This document shows, one piece after another, positions 1-8,939 of a stretch of DNA of 25,617 bases. The stretch's first letter is position 1, and each line of letters opens with the position of its first letter. This stretch comes from DUZB01 sp964407525 (GTDB lineage: Bacteria > Desulfobacterota > DSM-4660 > Desulfatiglandales > Desulfatiglandaceae): assembly GCA_964407525.1 (NCBI GenBank), contig CAYOWC010000035.1:1-25617 (forward strand), given 5' to 3'. A program made the translations under genes and the position numbers. The notes under the pieces are model-generated. The model did not search any database, was not told the DNA's origin, and saw only the letters and a list, made by a program, of their open reading frames with translations.

Positions 1-50
1 GAAATTCTTCACCGGAAAGCGGTATGAATCTCATTCATTCACGGGTATTG
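1..50 (+). repeat. Interspersed repeat R1, copy A (cut by window edge)
   Basis: These 50 bases match 23179-23228 at 46 of 50 positions. The four differences are at bases 19, 22, 23 and 30. A short hairpin (ATGAAT, 3-base loop, ATTCAT) sits at 24-38. The block after the repeat in copy B (GAAGTTAGAACCAAGCCCA, 23228-23246) recurs here only at 195-213, so this copy carries about 145 extra bases between the two halves. The element probably starts to the left of the window. No protein-coding role is apparent. Confidence 0.8.
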
Positions 51-85
51 GTCCTGACATCGGCCATTAGAATTATTTTCTTACT

Positions 86-111
86 CCTAATCTTAATCGT
101 AATCCTAATCG
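86..111. repeat. Short TAATCN-type tandem repeat inside interrupted R1 copy
   Basis: About four units of a six-base motif (TAATC plus one base) run back to back. They lie in the 51-194 segment that is absent from the second R1 copy. A loosely related purine-rich run (GGAGTATGAGTATGATTATGG) follows at 136-156 and may be a degenerate inverted partner. The whole stretch 51-242, downstream of the AsmA-like gene on its strand, shows no convincing gene. Confidence 0.5.
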
Positions 112-242
112 AATAGCCCTGGAATAGGTTAAAAGGAGTATGAGTATGATTATGGACTGCCGAACGAATTTTTGGATAACCGTATCAAGTGGGCGAAGTT
201 AGAACCAAGCCCAACCGTTGCAACCTCGATCTCTAATCCTGT

Positions 243-3200
243 TCACGCGCCCATATCGTTTTCCGGTCGAAATTCATCGCCCGGAAGGGGACCCTTCTCC
301 TCCTCGAATTCCTCGGCAGCATCCGAGATGTTCTTAAACAACCGTTGGGGGGTGAGAAATATACGCTTTAATAAGCCAAAGGCCCCATTGCTGATACTTT
401 TGAGAGCGATGTAATTCACTTCTGGGTCGGAGATGGGGCCTTTCACCTCAAAATAGTCAGCATACAGTGCCTTTTCCTCTCCGGTCAAGAGGTATCCTAC
501 AATCGGAATACTGCTGATCACGGTATCTATGCTTACAAGGGGCAAAATACCCAGTTCTGCATTTAATATGAGCGTATTCAAATTGGCTTCTCCACTGACG
601 AGAGCATTGAAAACGGGACTCTGCATAGTCAAACCGTCTGTGCGGGCAATCCCTTTCTCGAGTCCGACATTCCCCCCGATACTTTCAAAATAAAGGCCTT
701 CACTGCTCAGATTCGATGGTCGCTCCTGGAAGATTCGCTGCAGACTCAGAAAGTCCATCACTTTAATGAAAACGTGGGATTTTTTCAATACGCCATGTTC
801 CAGATCGAAATTAACGCTCCCCGTAAGATTTGAGACCAGTTCTTTTCCGCTGTTTCCTTCCAGAAAAAACAATGCCTCCATGCTCATCTCCCCCTCCATA
901 TTCGATTTTATAAAATCGAAGGATTTGGGAAGTTCTCTCAAGGGCTGTCGGTTCATTTCGAGATGACCCGAAACCACCGTTTCAGGAGTCTCGTTCTTTT
1001 TCATGTGCCCGCGTAAACGAATACTTCCATTTTTCCAGTCAAATCTCGACCGGCTGACGTAGGCATCACCTGCCCGCAGGGCGCACTCTATTTTAATAGG
1101 GCCATAACTGAATTGCTCCAATTCGCCCCTTAAGGCTTTGATATTAAGGTGGATATCCGATTTTTTCAAAAATTTACCGGCATTCTTTTTCCATTTTTTA
1201 TTTTTTTCGTCGGATTTTCTACTGGAATCCAACACCGATTTGGTCGGTTTGCGCAGGGAGGCAATTTGCCGTCTTTCTTCTTGTAAAAAAGGTGTATCCG
1301 GTGTTTTAGATGAAATCTTCAAAATAGGTTCGAAAACACGATCTTGCGCCGCACCTTCAGGCTTTGCAGCCAGGTCCGCTTTTCCCCGTTGGGAGGAAAA
1401 CTTATTCACAATGGCGGGCAATCCGCCCGGCAGGAGATTAGAAAGGTAAAGATAATCTGTTTGAACCGCCAGGTCTCCGCGCAGGCCTTCCCATCCCTGT
1501 AGATTTCCCTTTACCTGAAAATCCGTCTTTCCCATATTCAATCGAAGTGTGTCGATTCGTATTTTTTTCCCGGAGAATCCCACGTTCAGGCTGCAATTTC
1601 TTACCGGCAGGGGAAAGGCACTGGTTTCGAAAGAAAGCCCGGTTCCCGTCATTCTGCCGTGCACAGTAGTTTCCATCGGTTTGGACGGGGATATTTTCAC
1701 GGAAGCATCAAATCCAAGACTTCCGCCGGCTAACAGATTTCGTTTTTTAAAACGAATGCCCAGATCCTCCAAGACAATCCGGTTGCTGAAGACATCGAAT
1801 TGAATCGCGTTGTCATTCTCCATATCAACAAGCCCTTCAAACCGGAATTTCGATCCTCCCATATCGCATTTCAGATGGGAAATTCGAAATTCCTTTCCAG
1901 GTTTCAAGGTTGCATGGAAAATCGTCTCGCCCTGAATCTTAAAGGGAGCAACAACCAGCGTGTCTGTTTCGAGGAAAACCTTCTTCAGATCTATGTTTCC
2001 ATCGAGGGTCCATTCTTCCTTTCCCTTTGTCAAGGATACCCCGCACGGGACAGGTGTTTTGAAATGCATGGCAGGGGATGTCTCAGGAAAAAATCGTTCG
2101 AGAAACTCGTTCATGTCCATCTCAGATAGGATTTGGGCCTGGCCTGTGTCCCAGGTTTTCCCAATGGTTCCGGATGTCTCCATGCTTGACCTTCCCCACC
2201 AACCGGATGCGGAAAACTTTTTTCGACCATCTGACTCCACGGTTAGAAGGCCGTCTTTCACCATAGCGGGAAATACGATTTTCTTGTGTTTTAACCGGCA
2301 ATTGGAAAAAACAAAACGGCCTTGTTTTATTTCCGGGAATTCCCAGTCGTCCTCATAGGATAAGGTAAATTCCGTGTCCATTCTTCCTGACACGGTTTCA
2401 AAATCCTTCAGGTTCCGGGGAACATAATCTGGTAGAAGATAAAGTCTTTTCTGTTCCAGAAGATCCGCAATATCAAAGGATCCAACCGTTGTGACCAGAT
2501 ACTTTGGATCATCCACATAGAGACTGTCCACGTGAAGGGTTCCTTTGGAGATGCTGGAATCCCTGAAATGCGCCTTTACACCTGAAACCTTGATGGAACC
2601 TTTTTCAATCTCCAGTGTTCCGAACACGTCCTTGACTGGGAGCCCCTCACTTTCCTTGAAGGCAGTCAGTTTTCTGCAATCCAAACGGAGCAGGAGCGCC
2701 CCGGCATTCTTCACATGGTCCAGGTTGGCAATCTGTTCCATAGTTCCATGTAATGAAAAGGGGGCAACCATAATAGTTCCGCCGGAGAAAAGAGGGAAAA
2801 GCTCGCTTTCCAACCATGTAGGAAGGAGAGATGAAGGGAAAATTCTCTTGAAAGTCTCCAAAGCCATTCCGTTACTGCCCACCTCCAGAGCCAGGTGAGG
2901 ATTGGTCAGATTTTCAAAATTCAGGGCCGCATTTCCTTTCAGGAGAAACCCTGGCCCTTGCAACTCAAAAGAGGGAATTAAGATATTACCTTCTGAGTAG
3001 GACGCGGAAAAAGGAAGGTGTAATTCATCAAATACGAATCTCTTTCTATCGTCATCGTCAACAATCAAGAAGTCGGGTTTTTTGAAATGAATCCGGCCTT
3101 CGGCTGTCATGGATTCACCGGGATTGCCCTGTACAGTGATCATCATTTTCCCTGTGCCTCCCTTAACGGGGACAACCCCGGGCCAGCTGAAAAGAGAAAG

Positions 3201-3872
3201 AGGCACATCACCGGATTTCAGAACCATTCGTAAGGACATGTCCGTGCCGGTCTTCAACAACAGACCAATTTCGGAGGTAAAGGGAATCTCCTCACCGCCA
3301 AAGACAGTTGTCCCCCTCAAACTGGCGCTGATGGTATCAGGGGCTTTGTCGCCTGGAGTTATTCTGGCAAAAAGATTCTCCAGTTCAAAGGGAAACCCCT
3401 GTACACAGACATGGGCATCTTCCAGCACAACAGAAGACAACGCGGCAAATTTTTTAAGGATACTTTCCCCGGGAAATGGTTCACCCTGCATTTCCAGATG
3501 GCCGGAACTTCCAGGATTGGACAATGCAATTTCCGGAGCAATGAGTCGAATTTCTCTGGGAATAAATCTCCCTTTCAACAATTCTCCCACGTCGAACTTC
3601 ATGTTCAATCTAAAAGCCGTTATCTTTTCGGATCCTTCAGGTGAAACAACGGAGAGATTGTGAACACTGAGCCCCAATCCTCCCCACAAGGCCAGTTCTA
3701 TTCTTCCCGAATAAAGTTCGTATCCGGAAATGCTTGAAATTTCTTCTAATAGATAAGTCTGAACGGATTTTTTTTGTATCAGCGTATTGAGGAACAGGAT
3801 GGTTGCTGCAAACAGCAGGAACAGCAGGAAGGCAGGAAGAAGCAGTCCCTTTAATTTCTTATAAAATATCAA
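243..3872 (-). CDS. AsmA-like / YhdP-type inner-membrane-anchored envelope protein
   Basis: A 1209-residue protein with one N-terminal membrane segment (about residues 9-30) followed by a very long predicted beta-rich periplasmic region. The C-terminal part (about 980-1170) has the AsmA-like pattern: a segment around KVMDFLSLQRIF, then PLVSIDTVISSIPIVGYLLTG and YFEVKGPISDPEVNYIALK. E. coli YhdP (about 1266 residues) is similar in length and layout. AsmA/YhdP/TamB-type proteins are thought to bridge inner and outer membrane and carry phospholipid, and I infer that role here. A lysine-rich low-complexity patch lies around residues 880-910. The TTG start overlaps the stop of the upstream Nudix gene as TTGA, which suggests translational coupling. 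No Shine-Dalgarno sequence is obvious. The family is fairly sure; the substrate is unknown. Confidence 0.82.
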   Translation of the reverse strand: MIFYKKLKGLLLPAFLLFLLFAATILFLNTLIQKKSVQTYLLEEISSISGYELYSGRIELALWGGLGLSVHNLSVVSPEGSEKITAFRLNMKFDVGELLKGRFIPREIRLIAPEIALSNPGSSGHLEMQGEPFPGESILKKFAALSSVVLEDAHVCVQGFPFELENLFARITPGDKAPDTISASLRGTTVFGGEEIPFTSEIGLLLKTGTDMSLRMVLKSGDVPLSLFSWPGVVPVKGGTGKMMITVQGNPGESMTAEGRIHFKKPDFLIVDDDDRKRFVFDELHLPFSASYSEGNILIPSFELQGPGFLLKGNAALNFENLTNPHLALEVGSNGMALETFKRIFPSSLLPTWLESELFPLFSGGTIMVAPFSLHGTMEQIANLDHVKNAGALLLRLDCRKLTAFKESEGLPVKDVFGTLEIEKGSIKVSGVKAHFRDSSISKGTLHVDSLYVDDPKYLVTTVGSFDIADLLEQKRLYLLPDYVPRNLKDFETVSGRMDTEFTLSYEDDWEFPEIKQGRFVFSNCRLKHKKIVFPAMVKDGLLTVESDGRKKFSASGWWGRSSMETSGTIGKTWDTGQAQILSEMDMNEFLERFFPETSPAMHFKTPVPCGVSLTKGKEEWTLDGNIDLKKVFLETDTLVVAPFKIQGETIFHATLKPGKEFRISHLKCDMGGSKFRFEGLVDMENDNAIQFDVFSNRIVLEDLGIRFKKRNLLAGGSLGFDASVKISPSKPMETTVHGRMTGTGLSFETSAFPLPVRNCSLNVGFSGKKIRIDTLRLNMGKTDFQVKGNLQGWEGLRGDLAVQTDYLYLSNLLPGGLPAIVNKFSSQRGKADLAAKPEGAAQDRVFEPILKISSKTPDTPFLQEERRQIASLRKPTKSVLDSSRKSDEKNKKWKKNAGKFLKKSDIHLNIKALRGELEQFSYGPIKIECALRAGDAYVSRSRFDWKNGSIRLRGHMKKNETPETVVSGHLEMNRQPLRELPKSFDFIKSNMEGEMSMEALFFLEGNSGKELVSNLTGSVNFDLEHGVLKKSHVFIKVMDFLSLQRIFQERPSNLSSEGLYFESIGGNVGLEKGIARTDGLTMQSPVFNALVSGEANLNTLILNAELGILPLVSIDTVISSIPIVGYLLTGEEKALYADYFEVKGPISDPEVNYIALKSISNGAFGLLKRIFLTPQRLFKNISDAAEEFEEEKGPLPGDEFRPENDMGA

Positions 3873-4423
3873 ATAGAATCAAGCCTCAGATAATAGTCCC
3901 GGATTATCTTTCTATGGTCGAATGCAAGGTCTTTCGGGATAGAAGTACAATCGAAGACCCCGACATCTTCCGCATCATCAGCGGCGACCGGCATCCCTTC
4001 GCCCCTGGCCACAAAGACCACGGAAATGGTATGCTGCCGTGGGTCGCGGGAAGGATCCGAGTAGGCGCCCAATTGGAAGAGAAGTTCCACTTTGAGGCAT
4101 GTTTCTTCTTCCGCCTCTCTCAGGGCCGCTTTTTCAAGGCTTTCTCCGTAATCGACGAAACCGCCGGGGATGGCCCACCCAAAGGGATAATTCTTTCTCC
4201 TGATCAAAACGATCCTGGAAACGCTAGTTCCTGTTCCCGGGCCATCGGCAGAGTCCGTAAAGCCGCCGGTGTACCCTGTCGAAAAAGAACTTTTCGTACG
4301 GATTCCATGGTCCGTAAACTTGATTCCCTGCCCCATTTCTATAATAATATCCACTGTAGGAACAGGATTTCTGTAGGAAGCTACCGGTTTGTTGCAATGG
4401 GGACAAGATAGAGTTTTCTTCAT
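3869..4423 (-). CDS. Nudix hydrolase with N-terminal CxxC and an inserted loop
   Basis: A 184-residue protein. The Nudix box spans residues 88-110: G88, E94, then R102-E103 and the E106-E107 pair, which bind the metal for pyrophosphate cleavage in this family. The usual Gly near the end of the box is Cys109. The N-terminus has a half zinc-ribbon (C7-x2-C10) followed by the RNPVPTVDIIIE strand typical of a bacterial Nudix subgroup. About 35 Gly/Ser/Thr-rich residues (31-66) separate that strand from IVLIRRKN, where close relatives usually join directly. The substrate cannot be told from sequence. The ATG start has an AAGGA about 11 bases upstream. It is first in a two-gene unit with the AsmA-like gene, which begins on its stop codon. 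The pairing has no obvious functional logic. Confidence 0.88.
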   Translation of the reverse strand: MKKTLSCPHCNKPVASYRNPVPTVDIIIEMGQGIKFTDHGIRTKSSFSTGYTGGFTDSADGPGTGTSVSRIVLIRRKNYPFGWAIPGGFVDYGESLEKAALREAEEETCLKVELLFQLGAYSDPSRDPRQHTISVVFVARGEGMPVAADDAEDVGVFDCTSIPKDLAFDHRKIIRDYYLRLDSI

Positions 4424-4446
4424 AAACTAATCATCCTTGATCTTTA

Positions 4447-4626
4447 AACCTAAAAACAGCAATTAGCTTTTAAGCTATTAGCCGTTAGCCTAATGATGTA
4501 AATGATTTATATCAGTTTTTCCTGTATTGCAACTTTCACTTTTTGATGCTGAGCTGTTTCTCCGTAAACGACTTATATTATAGAGCTAATAGCTAACGGC
4601 TAAGTGCTAATTGCACCTTTTAGGTT
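4447..4626. repeat. 180-bp palindromic intergenic element (MITE-like)
   Basis: The left arm (4447-4490) and right arm (4583-4626) are imperfect inverted repeats of about 44 bases. They run from AACCTAAAAACAGCAATTAG inward to GTTAGCC, and the right arm ends CTAATTGCACCTTTTAGGTT. Both arms contain GCTAATAGCTAACGGCTAA-like cores. Inside, GTAAATGATTTATAT (4499-4513) and GTAAACGACTTATAT (4564-4578) form a direct repeat. A related half-site occurs at 14238-14267. No open reading frame is supported inside. It lies between the divergent Nudix and ABC-exporter genes. Confidence 0.65.
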
Positions 4627-4827
4627 AAAATTAATACAGGGCTGGTATATAAGCAAGGTTAAATTTCTTGAACAAACCGAAAGGGCCCTGCAGGCTTTTT
4701 CTTCAACTGGGAATCTTCCATCCCATAGGTGACCCTGTGCACAGTTCTCCAATAAGCCCCAAACGAACCTTGCGACATATTGCACTCAGGTCTGATAACG
4801 AATCGTTCAGGCTGAGTGACAGCAACC

Positions 4828-4856
4828 TTGAAATCAAGACAACAAACTGGTATCGT
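4828..4856 (+). promoter_or_regulatory. Candidate sigma-70-type promoter for the ABC exporter operon
   Basis: TTGAAA (4828-4833) and TATCGT (4851-4856) are separated by exactly 17 bases, giving a 5/6 and a 4/6 match to consensus. A better -35 alone (TTGACA, 4877-4882) has no acceptable -10. The rest of 4627-4913 shows no gene. Confidence 0.35.
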
Positions 4857-4913
4857 TTATAAGAGTTGAAAAGTATTTGACACGTATCTTATTTTAACTT
4901 CCTGGTAATCAAT

Positions 4914-6740
4914 TTGACAGTCCCTTTCCTCCATACATTAAAGACTTTTCTTCCCCTGAAAGCGTATTTCATCCAGAACCGTATCGCTCTTGCAGTGGGA
5001 CTGGCTAGTCTTCTCCTTGTAGATTTCCTCCAGCTTCTTATTCCCCTGATCATTAGAAAAGCCATTAACCTCCTCACGATTCAATCTGTCCCGAACACCG
5101 GGCATCAGCTTTTAAAATATGCCATGATGATCGTGGGCATTGCGCTGGCGGTCACCCTGTTTCGCTATATCTGGAGACACATGATCATGGGCCATTCAAG
5201 AAAGGTTGAGATGCACCTGAGATCCCGGATCTACGGGCATATGCAAACCCTCTCCCTTTCATTTTTCAAGCGAACCAAAACAGGTGACCTCATGGCAAGG
5301 GCCATCAATGATATTAACTCGGTGCGAATGGCCAGCGGCATGGGCCTGGTGGCCTTTGTTGACGGGGCGGTCCTCGGAACTGCCGCAATAGGATTCATGA
5401 TAGCCATCGATATGAGGCTTACGCTTATCGCCCTGATTCCCGCCCCGGTCGTGATTCTGGTTACACGGGCACTGACGAAACGCATGTCGGAAAGGTTTGA
5501 ATCCGTACAGAAAACCTTTGCGGATCTCACGGAACAGGTCCGGGAATCCTTTGCAGGGGTAAAAGTGATCAAGGCCCATAACAGGGAGGAATGGGAATAC
5601 GGAAAAACAAAGAAAATGGGGGCAAAATATGTTTCAGAAAATATGCGCCTTGCCGGAACGCTTGCCATTTTTTTTCCCATCATGAGCATCTTTTCCAATG
5701 CAGGCCTCGCCATCGTCATATGGCTGGGAGGAGGTTCTGTGATCCTTGGCGAAATTACCCCTGGAGATTTTGTAGCATTCATTGCCTACCTGAACCTTCT
5801 CACCTGGCCCATGATGGCCATGGGTTGGGTGACAAACCTTATCCAGAGAGGTTCCGCCTCCATGCGGCGCATTAACCGCATTTTAGAGGAAAAACCGGAG
5901 ATTAACGACCCATTGCCCACCAGTCCCCTAACCCGTCGGGAAGATTCCCATGCCCCCCCTCACGGTTATGGATCCGGAAAGAAAGATTCCGCCATTGTCA
6001 TCACTGACCTCAGCTTGAAATTTTCCGGACTTTCCGAGTACGCATTGAAAAACATATCCCTTGAAATAGATCGAGGAGAGACCGTTGCCGTTGTCGGTAA
6101 AGTGGGCTCGGGAAAAACCACCCTGCTGGAAATCATTCCACGCCTCTTGAATATCCCCCCCGGAAAAGTATTCGTGGAAGGTCAAGATGTTTGCCTGCTG
6201 CCCGTTCAGGAACTTCGGAGAAAAATCGGGTTTGTCACACAGGATCTCTTCCTGTTTTCAGATACAGTGCGTAACAACATTTCGTTTGGAAGAGAACTAA
6301 CAGATGAAGAAATCATGGAATCCCTTCATATTGCCGATATTTCGGAAGAAATACAGGATCTTGAAGCCGGGATCGATACATGGTTGGGGGAAATGGGAAA
6401 AACCCTGTCGGGTGGTCAACGACAAAGGCTGACCATCGCGCGTGCCCTCGTACGACCTTTTCCCATTCTGATCATGGATGACGCGCTTTCCATGGTGGAT
6501 ATGAGGACGGAAGAAAAAATCCTCAACCGCATTCTCGATATCCGCAGAAACAAGACCACCCTGATTGTCTCCCACAGATCTTCAACCATTATGAGAGCAG
6601 ATCGTATTATTGTTCTGGACAAGGGCAGAATTGTTGAACAGGGAACCCACAATAATCTCATTACACTGGATGGAAAATATGCCTCCCTTTACAAACAACA
6701 GCTCATAACGGAACGGCTGGAAATGGGGGACGTGCAATAA
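4914..6740 (+). CDS. ABC exporter half-transporter, degenerate ATP-site subunit
   Basis: A 608-residue fusion of a six-helix type IV exporter membrane domain (about residues 15-330) and an ATPase domain. Walker A is VVGKVGSGKTT (about 391-401), the signature is canonical LSGGQRQR (about 497-504), Walker B is LIMDDALS (about 518-525) and the switch His is in VSHRSS. The residue after the Walker B Asp is Asp, not the catalytic Glu, so its own Walker A/B pair makes a degenerate ATP site, as in TM287 of the TM287/288 heterodimer. Start is TTG with no clear Shine-Dalgarno; the next in-frame ATG would remove the first helices. A proline-rich linker (about 340-360) joins the domains. Its stop codon directly abuts the ATG of the partner gene. 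The exported substrate is unknown; drugs, lipids or peptides are all possible. Confidence 0.9.
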   Translation: MTVPFLHTLKTFLPLKAYFIQNRIALAVGLASLLLVDFLQLLIPLIIRKAINLLTIQSVPNTGHQLLKYAMMIVGIALAVTLFRYIWRHMIMGHSRKVEMHLRSRIYGHMQTLSLSFFKRTKTGDLMARAINDINSVRMASGMGLVAFVDGAVLGTAAIGFMIAIDMRLTLIALIPAPVVILVTRALTKRMSERFESVQKTFADLTEQVRESFAGVKVIKAHNREEWEYGKTKKMGAKYVSENMRLAGTLAIFFPIMSIFSNAGLAIVIWLGGGSVILGEITPGDFVAFIAYLNLLTWPMMAMGWVTNLIQRGSASMRRINRILEEKPEINDPLPTSPLTRREDSHAPPHGYGSGKKDSAIVITDLSLKFSGLSEYALKNISLEIDRGETVAVVGKVGSGKTTLLEIIPRLLNIPPGKVFVEGQDVCLLPVQELRRKIGFVTQDLFLFSDTVRNNISFGRELTDEEIMESLHIADISEEIQDLEAGIDTWLGEMGKTLSGGQRQRLTIARALVRPFPILIMDDALSMVDMRTEEKILNRILDIRRNKTTLIVSHRSSTIMRADRIIVLDKGRIVEQGTHNNLITLDGKYASLYKQQLITERLEMGDVQ

Positions 6741-8780
6741 ATGTTTGGAGATTATGGATATTCGGAAGAAGGCGAACTTGGAAAGCCTTATAATCTCAGA
6801 TTGCTCAAACGCCTTGCGGGTTATGCATTCCCCTATGGAAAAACAGTTGCCGCAGGCCTTCTGTTCTCAATCCTGATCACGCTTTTTGACCTTGCAGCGC
6901 CTTACCTTACCAAAATTGCTATCGACCAATACATCCTGTCCTCCTGGTACGGAGCGGATTCCGAAAGAACGGTGAATCCTCAAGATCGGAACATCCTCAA
7001 AAAATACCGGAGACTTTTTATTCAAGACAAAGACAAATCATGGCTTTTTATCTCCAATGAAAACCTCAAAGATATAGATCCCGCCGAACTGCACCTGCTC
7101 AAACAAAAAGGGATTCTTTCCCCAGAAAGGTACTACAGGTTTAGTACCGAAAAACAGTCTCTTCTTCCGGATCAAGCCAAGAAATCAGTCCTGCAAATGA
7201 ATGACGGTTGGAGCATGATCCCATACAGGTTGCTTGAGAACCTTCCCGAAAAAGATCTGATCAAGATTCGGGAAAGTGACCTGACGGGTGTCGCCCTGCT
7301 TGCTGCGCTTTTTTTCTTTATGCTTCTTTTATCCATAGGTTTCGGTTACGGTGAATACTATCTTCTTGAATCTACGGGCCAGCGGATCATGCTGGATATA
7401 AGGCTGGAACTTTTCAAGAAAATGCAGTCCCAGGCCGTGAGGTTTTTCGATAAGAACCCTGTGGGTCGTCTCGTGACAAGGGTAAGTAACGACATTGAAA
7501 ACCTCAATGAAATGTTTAAATCCGTTTTAATCACGGTCTTCAAAGACTTGTTCATCCTCTTGGGCATCCTCATCGTGATGGTCACCATCAACTACAGGCT
7601 CGCCCTCATCTGCATTGCCCTTCTCCCCTTCATCTTCGGCATTACGATACTCTTCAGCACCATGGCGAGAGAGGCCTTCAGGGAACTGCGTGCGACGGTG
7701 GCAAAAATCAATACCTTTTTGCAGGAACGGATCCGGGGCATGAAGGTTATCCAGCTATTCATACGGGAAAAATCACAAATGGAGATTTTCGCCCGCATCA
7801 ATCGCGAAAACTATCTTGCCGGCATGAAACAGATCCGCGTTTTTGCTGTTTTCATGCCATTAATGGAAATGATTTCTTCCATAGCGGTGGCCGTACTCAT
7901 TTGGTACGGTGGAGGAAAGGTCATTCAGGAAGAATTGACCTTGGGATCCCTTGTGGCCTTTATCAGTTACATTCAGATGTTTTTTAAACCGGTAAGGGAC
8001 ATATCCGAAAAATACAATATCATGCAGCAGGCCATGGCTTCGACGGAAAGGATTTTTGAATATATCGACCAGGATGATGTCATTCCTGAAACTACGGATC
8101 CGATACTTCCGGAAAAAATAAGAGGCCATCTAATTTTCAAAAATGTCAGTTTCAGATACGATGAAGGTCAGCCTGTACTCAAGGATGTCTCTTTTGAGGT
8201 AAAACCCGGGGAAACAGTAGCCATTGTAGGATCTACCGGTTCAGGCAAAACCACCCTGGCCAATTTAATAGAGCGATTTTATGACCCTGATGAAGGTGCT
8301 ATTATGCTGGATGGGGTTGACCTTAGAAAATGGTCCATGGGTAAACTCAAAACCACGGTCGGCATCTGCCTGCAGGACGTGTTCGTCTTCGCCGGGAGCA
8401 TTGCAGAAAATATCTCACTGGGCAGGGAAGAGCTGAGCACCGAACAGATAAGGATCGCAGCTGAAACGGCCAATGCATTGTCTTTCATAGAAAGACTTCC
8501 AGGCGGTTTTGACCAGGAAATCAGTGAAGGCGGTTCAACCCTGTCCGCAGGACAGCGGCAGCTACTCTCTTTTGCCAGGGCCCTGGCAGGCAATCCACGG
8601 TTGCTCATATTGGATGAAGCCACCTCAAGCGTTGATCCTGAAACAGAACAGTTGATACAGGAGGCAATCCTGAAGATGGCCCAGGAAAGAACAACCATCA
8701 TCGTGGCCCACAGGCCTTCGACCATTAAACATGCCGACAGGGTACTGGTCATGAAAAATGGCCACCTGACAGTTCGTTAG
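6741..8780 (+). CDS. ABC exporter half-transporter, catalytic partner with large TM1-TM2 loop
   Basis: A 679-residue partner of the preceding gene. Between the first hydrophobic segment (about residues 30-55) and the second (about 182-200) lies a polar insertion of about 120 residues. The YheH/BmrD subunits of heterodimeric exporters have the same kind of long extracellular loop. Walker A is IVGSTGSGKTT (about 495-505), the signature is altered to LSAGQRQLL (about 600), Walker B is LLILDEATSS with the catalytic Glu, and the switch His is in VAHRPS. The consensus ATP site should therefore pair this Walker A/B with LSGGQ of the first subunit. The start lies directly after the upstream stop, so the two proteins should be made together. 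A GGGGA lies about 10 bases upstream. Substrate unknown. Confidence 0.92.
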   Translation: MFGDYGYSEEGELGKPYNLRLLKRLAGYAFPYGKTVAAGLLFSILITLFDLAAPYLTKIAIDQYILSSWYGADSERTVNPQDRNILKKYRRLFIQDKDKSWLFISNENLKDIDPAELHLLKQKGILSPERYYRFSTEKQSLLPDQAKKSVLQMNDGWSMIPYRLLENLPEKDLIKIRESDLTGVALLAALFFFMLLLSIGFGYGEYYLLESTGQRIMLDIRLELFKKMQSQAVRFFDKNPVGRLVTRVSNDIENLNEMFKSVLITVFKDLFILLGILIVMVTINYRLALICIALLPFIFGITILFSTMAREAFRELRATVAKINTFLQERIRGMKVIQLFIREKSQMEIFARINRENYLAGMKQIRVFAVFMPLMEMISSIAVAVLIWYGGGKVIQEELTLGSLVAFISYIQMFFKPVRDISEKYNIMQQAMASTERIFEYIDQDDVIPETTDPILPEKIRGHLIFKNVSFRYDEGQPVLKDVSFEVKPGETVAIVGSTGSGKTTLANLIERFYDPDEGAIMLDGVDLRKWSMGKLKTTVGICLQDVFVFAGSIAENISLGREELSTEQIRIAAETANALSFIERLPGGFDQEISEGGSTLSAGQRQLLSFARALAGNPRLLILDEATSSVDPETEQLIQEAILKMAQERTTIIVAHRPSTIKHADRVLVMKNGHLTVR

Positions 8781-8816
8781 GAAGCAAACATTTCGCCAAA
8801 TAAATCTTTGGAACTC

Positions 8817-8845
8817 TTGACAAAAAAAGCAAACCCTGAGATAAT
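8817..8845 (+). promoter_or_regulatory. Strong sigma-70-type promoter for the DUF362/RNase D unit
   Basis: A perfect -35 TTGACA (8817-8822), a 17-base A-rich spacer and GATAAT (8840-8845, 5/6). It would start transcription near 8852 and leave a leader of about 90 bases before the DUF362 gene. A weak hairpin (CCAAA/TTTGG, 8796-8811) precedes it. Confidence 0.75.
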
Positions 8846-8887
8846 CAGACTCGCTGAGATTCACTAGGGGTTGTAAAGGACACCAGC

Positions 8888-8902
8888 CTCCCCGAACGGG
8901 AG
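8888..8902 (+). promoter_or_regulatory. Small leader hairpin ahead of the DUF362 gene
   Basis: CTCCC and GGGAG pair around a CGAAC loop in the 5' leader, about 40 bases before the start codon. It is too far from the ribosome site to cover it directly. It could stabilise the messenger or be chance. Confidence 0.25.
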
Positions 8903-8939
8903 TTTCCACCACAGGGATTGACAAGAGGACAAGTTTGTC

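Noticed and set aside
3803..4411. 202-codon open frame on the plus strand
   Set aside because: It is antisense to the Nudix gene, which has a complete Nudix box.
4877..4882. TTGACA as a -35 box for the ABC exporter
   Set aside because: No acceptable -10 lies 16-18 bases downstream.
8796..8811. Terminator after the ABC exporter operon
   Set aside because: The CCAAA/TTTGG stem is short and AT-rich and no T run follows.
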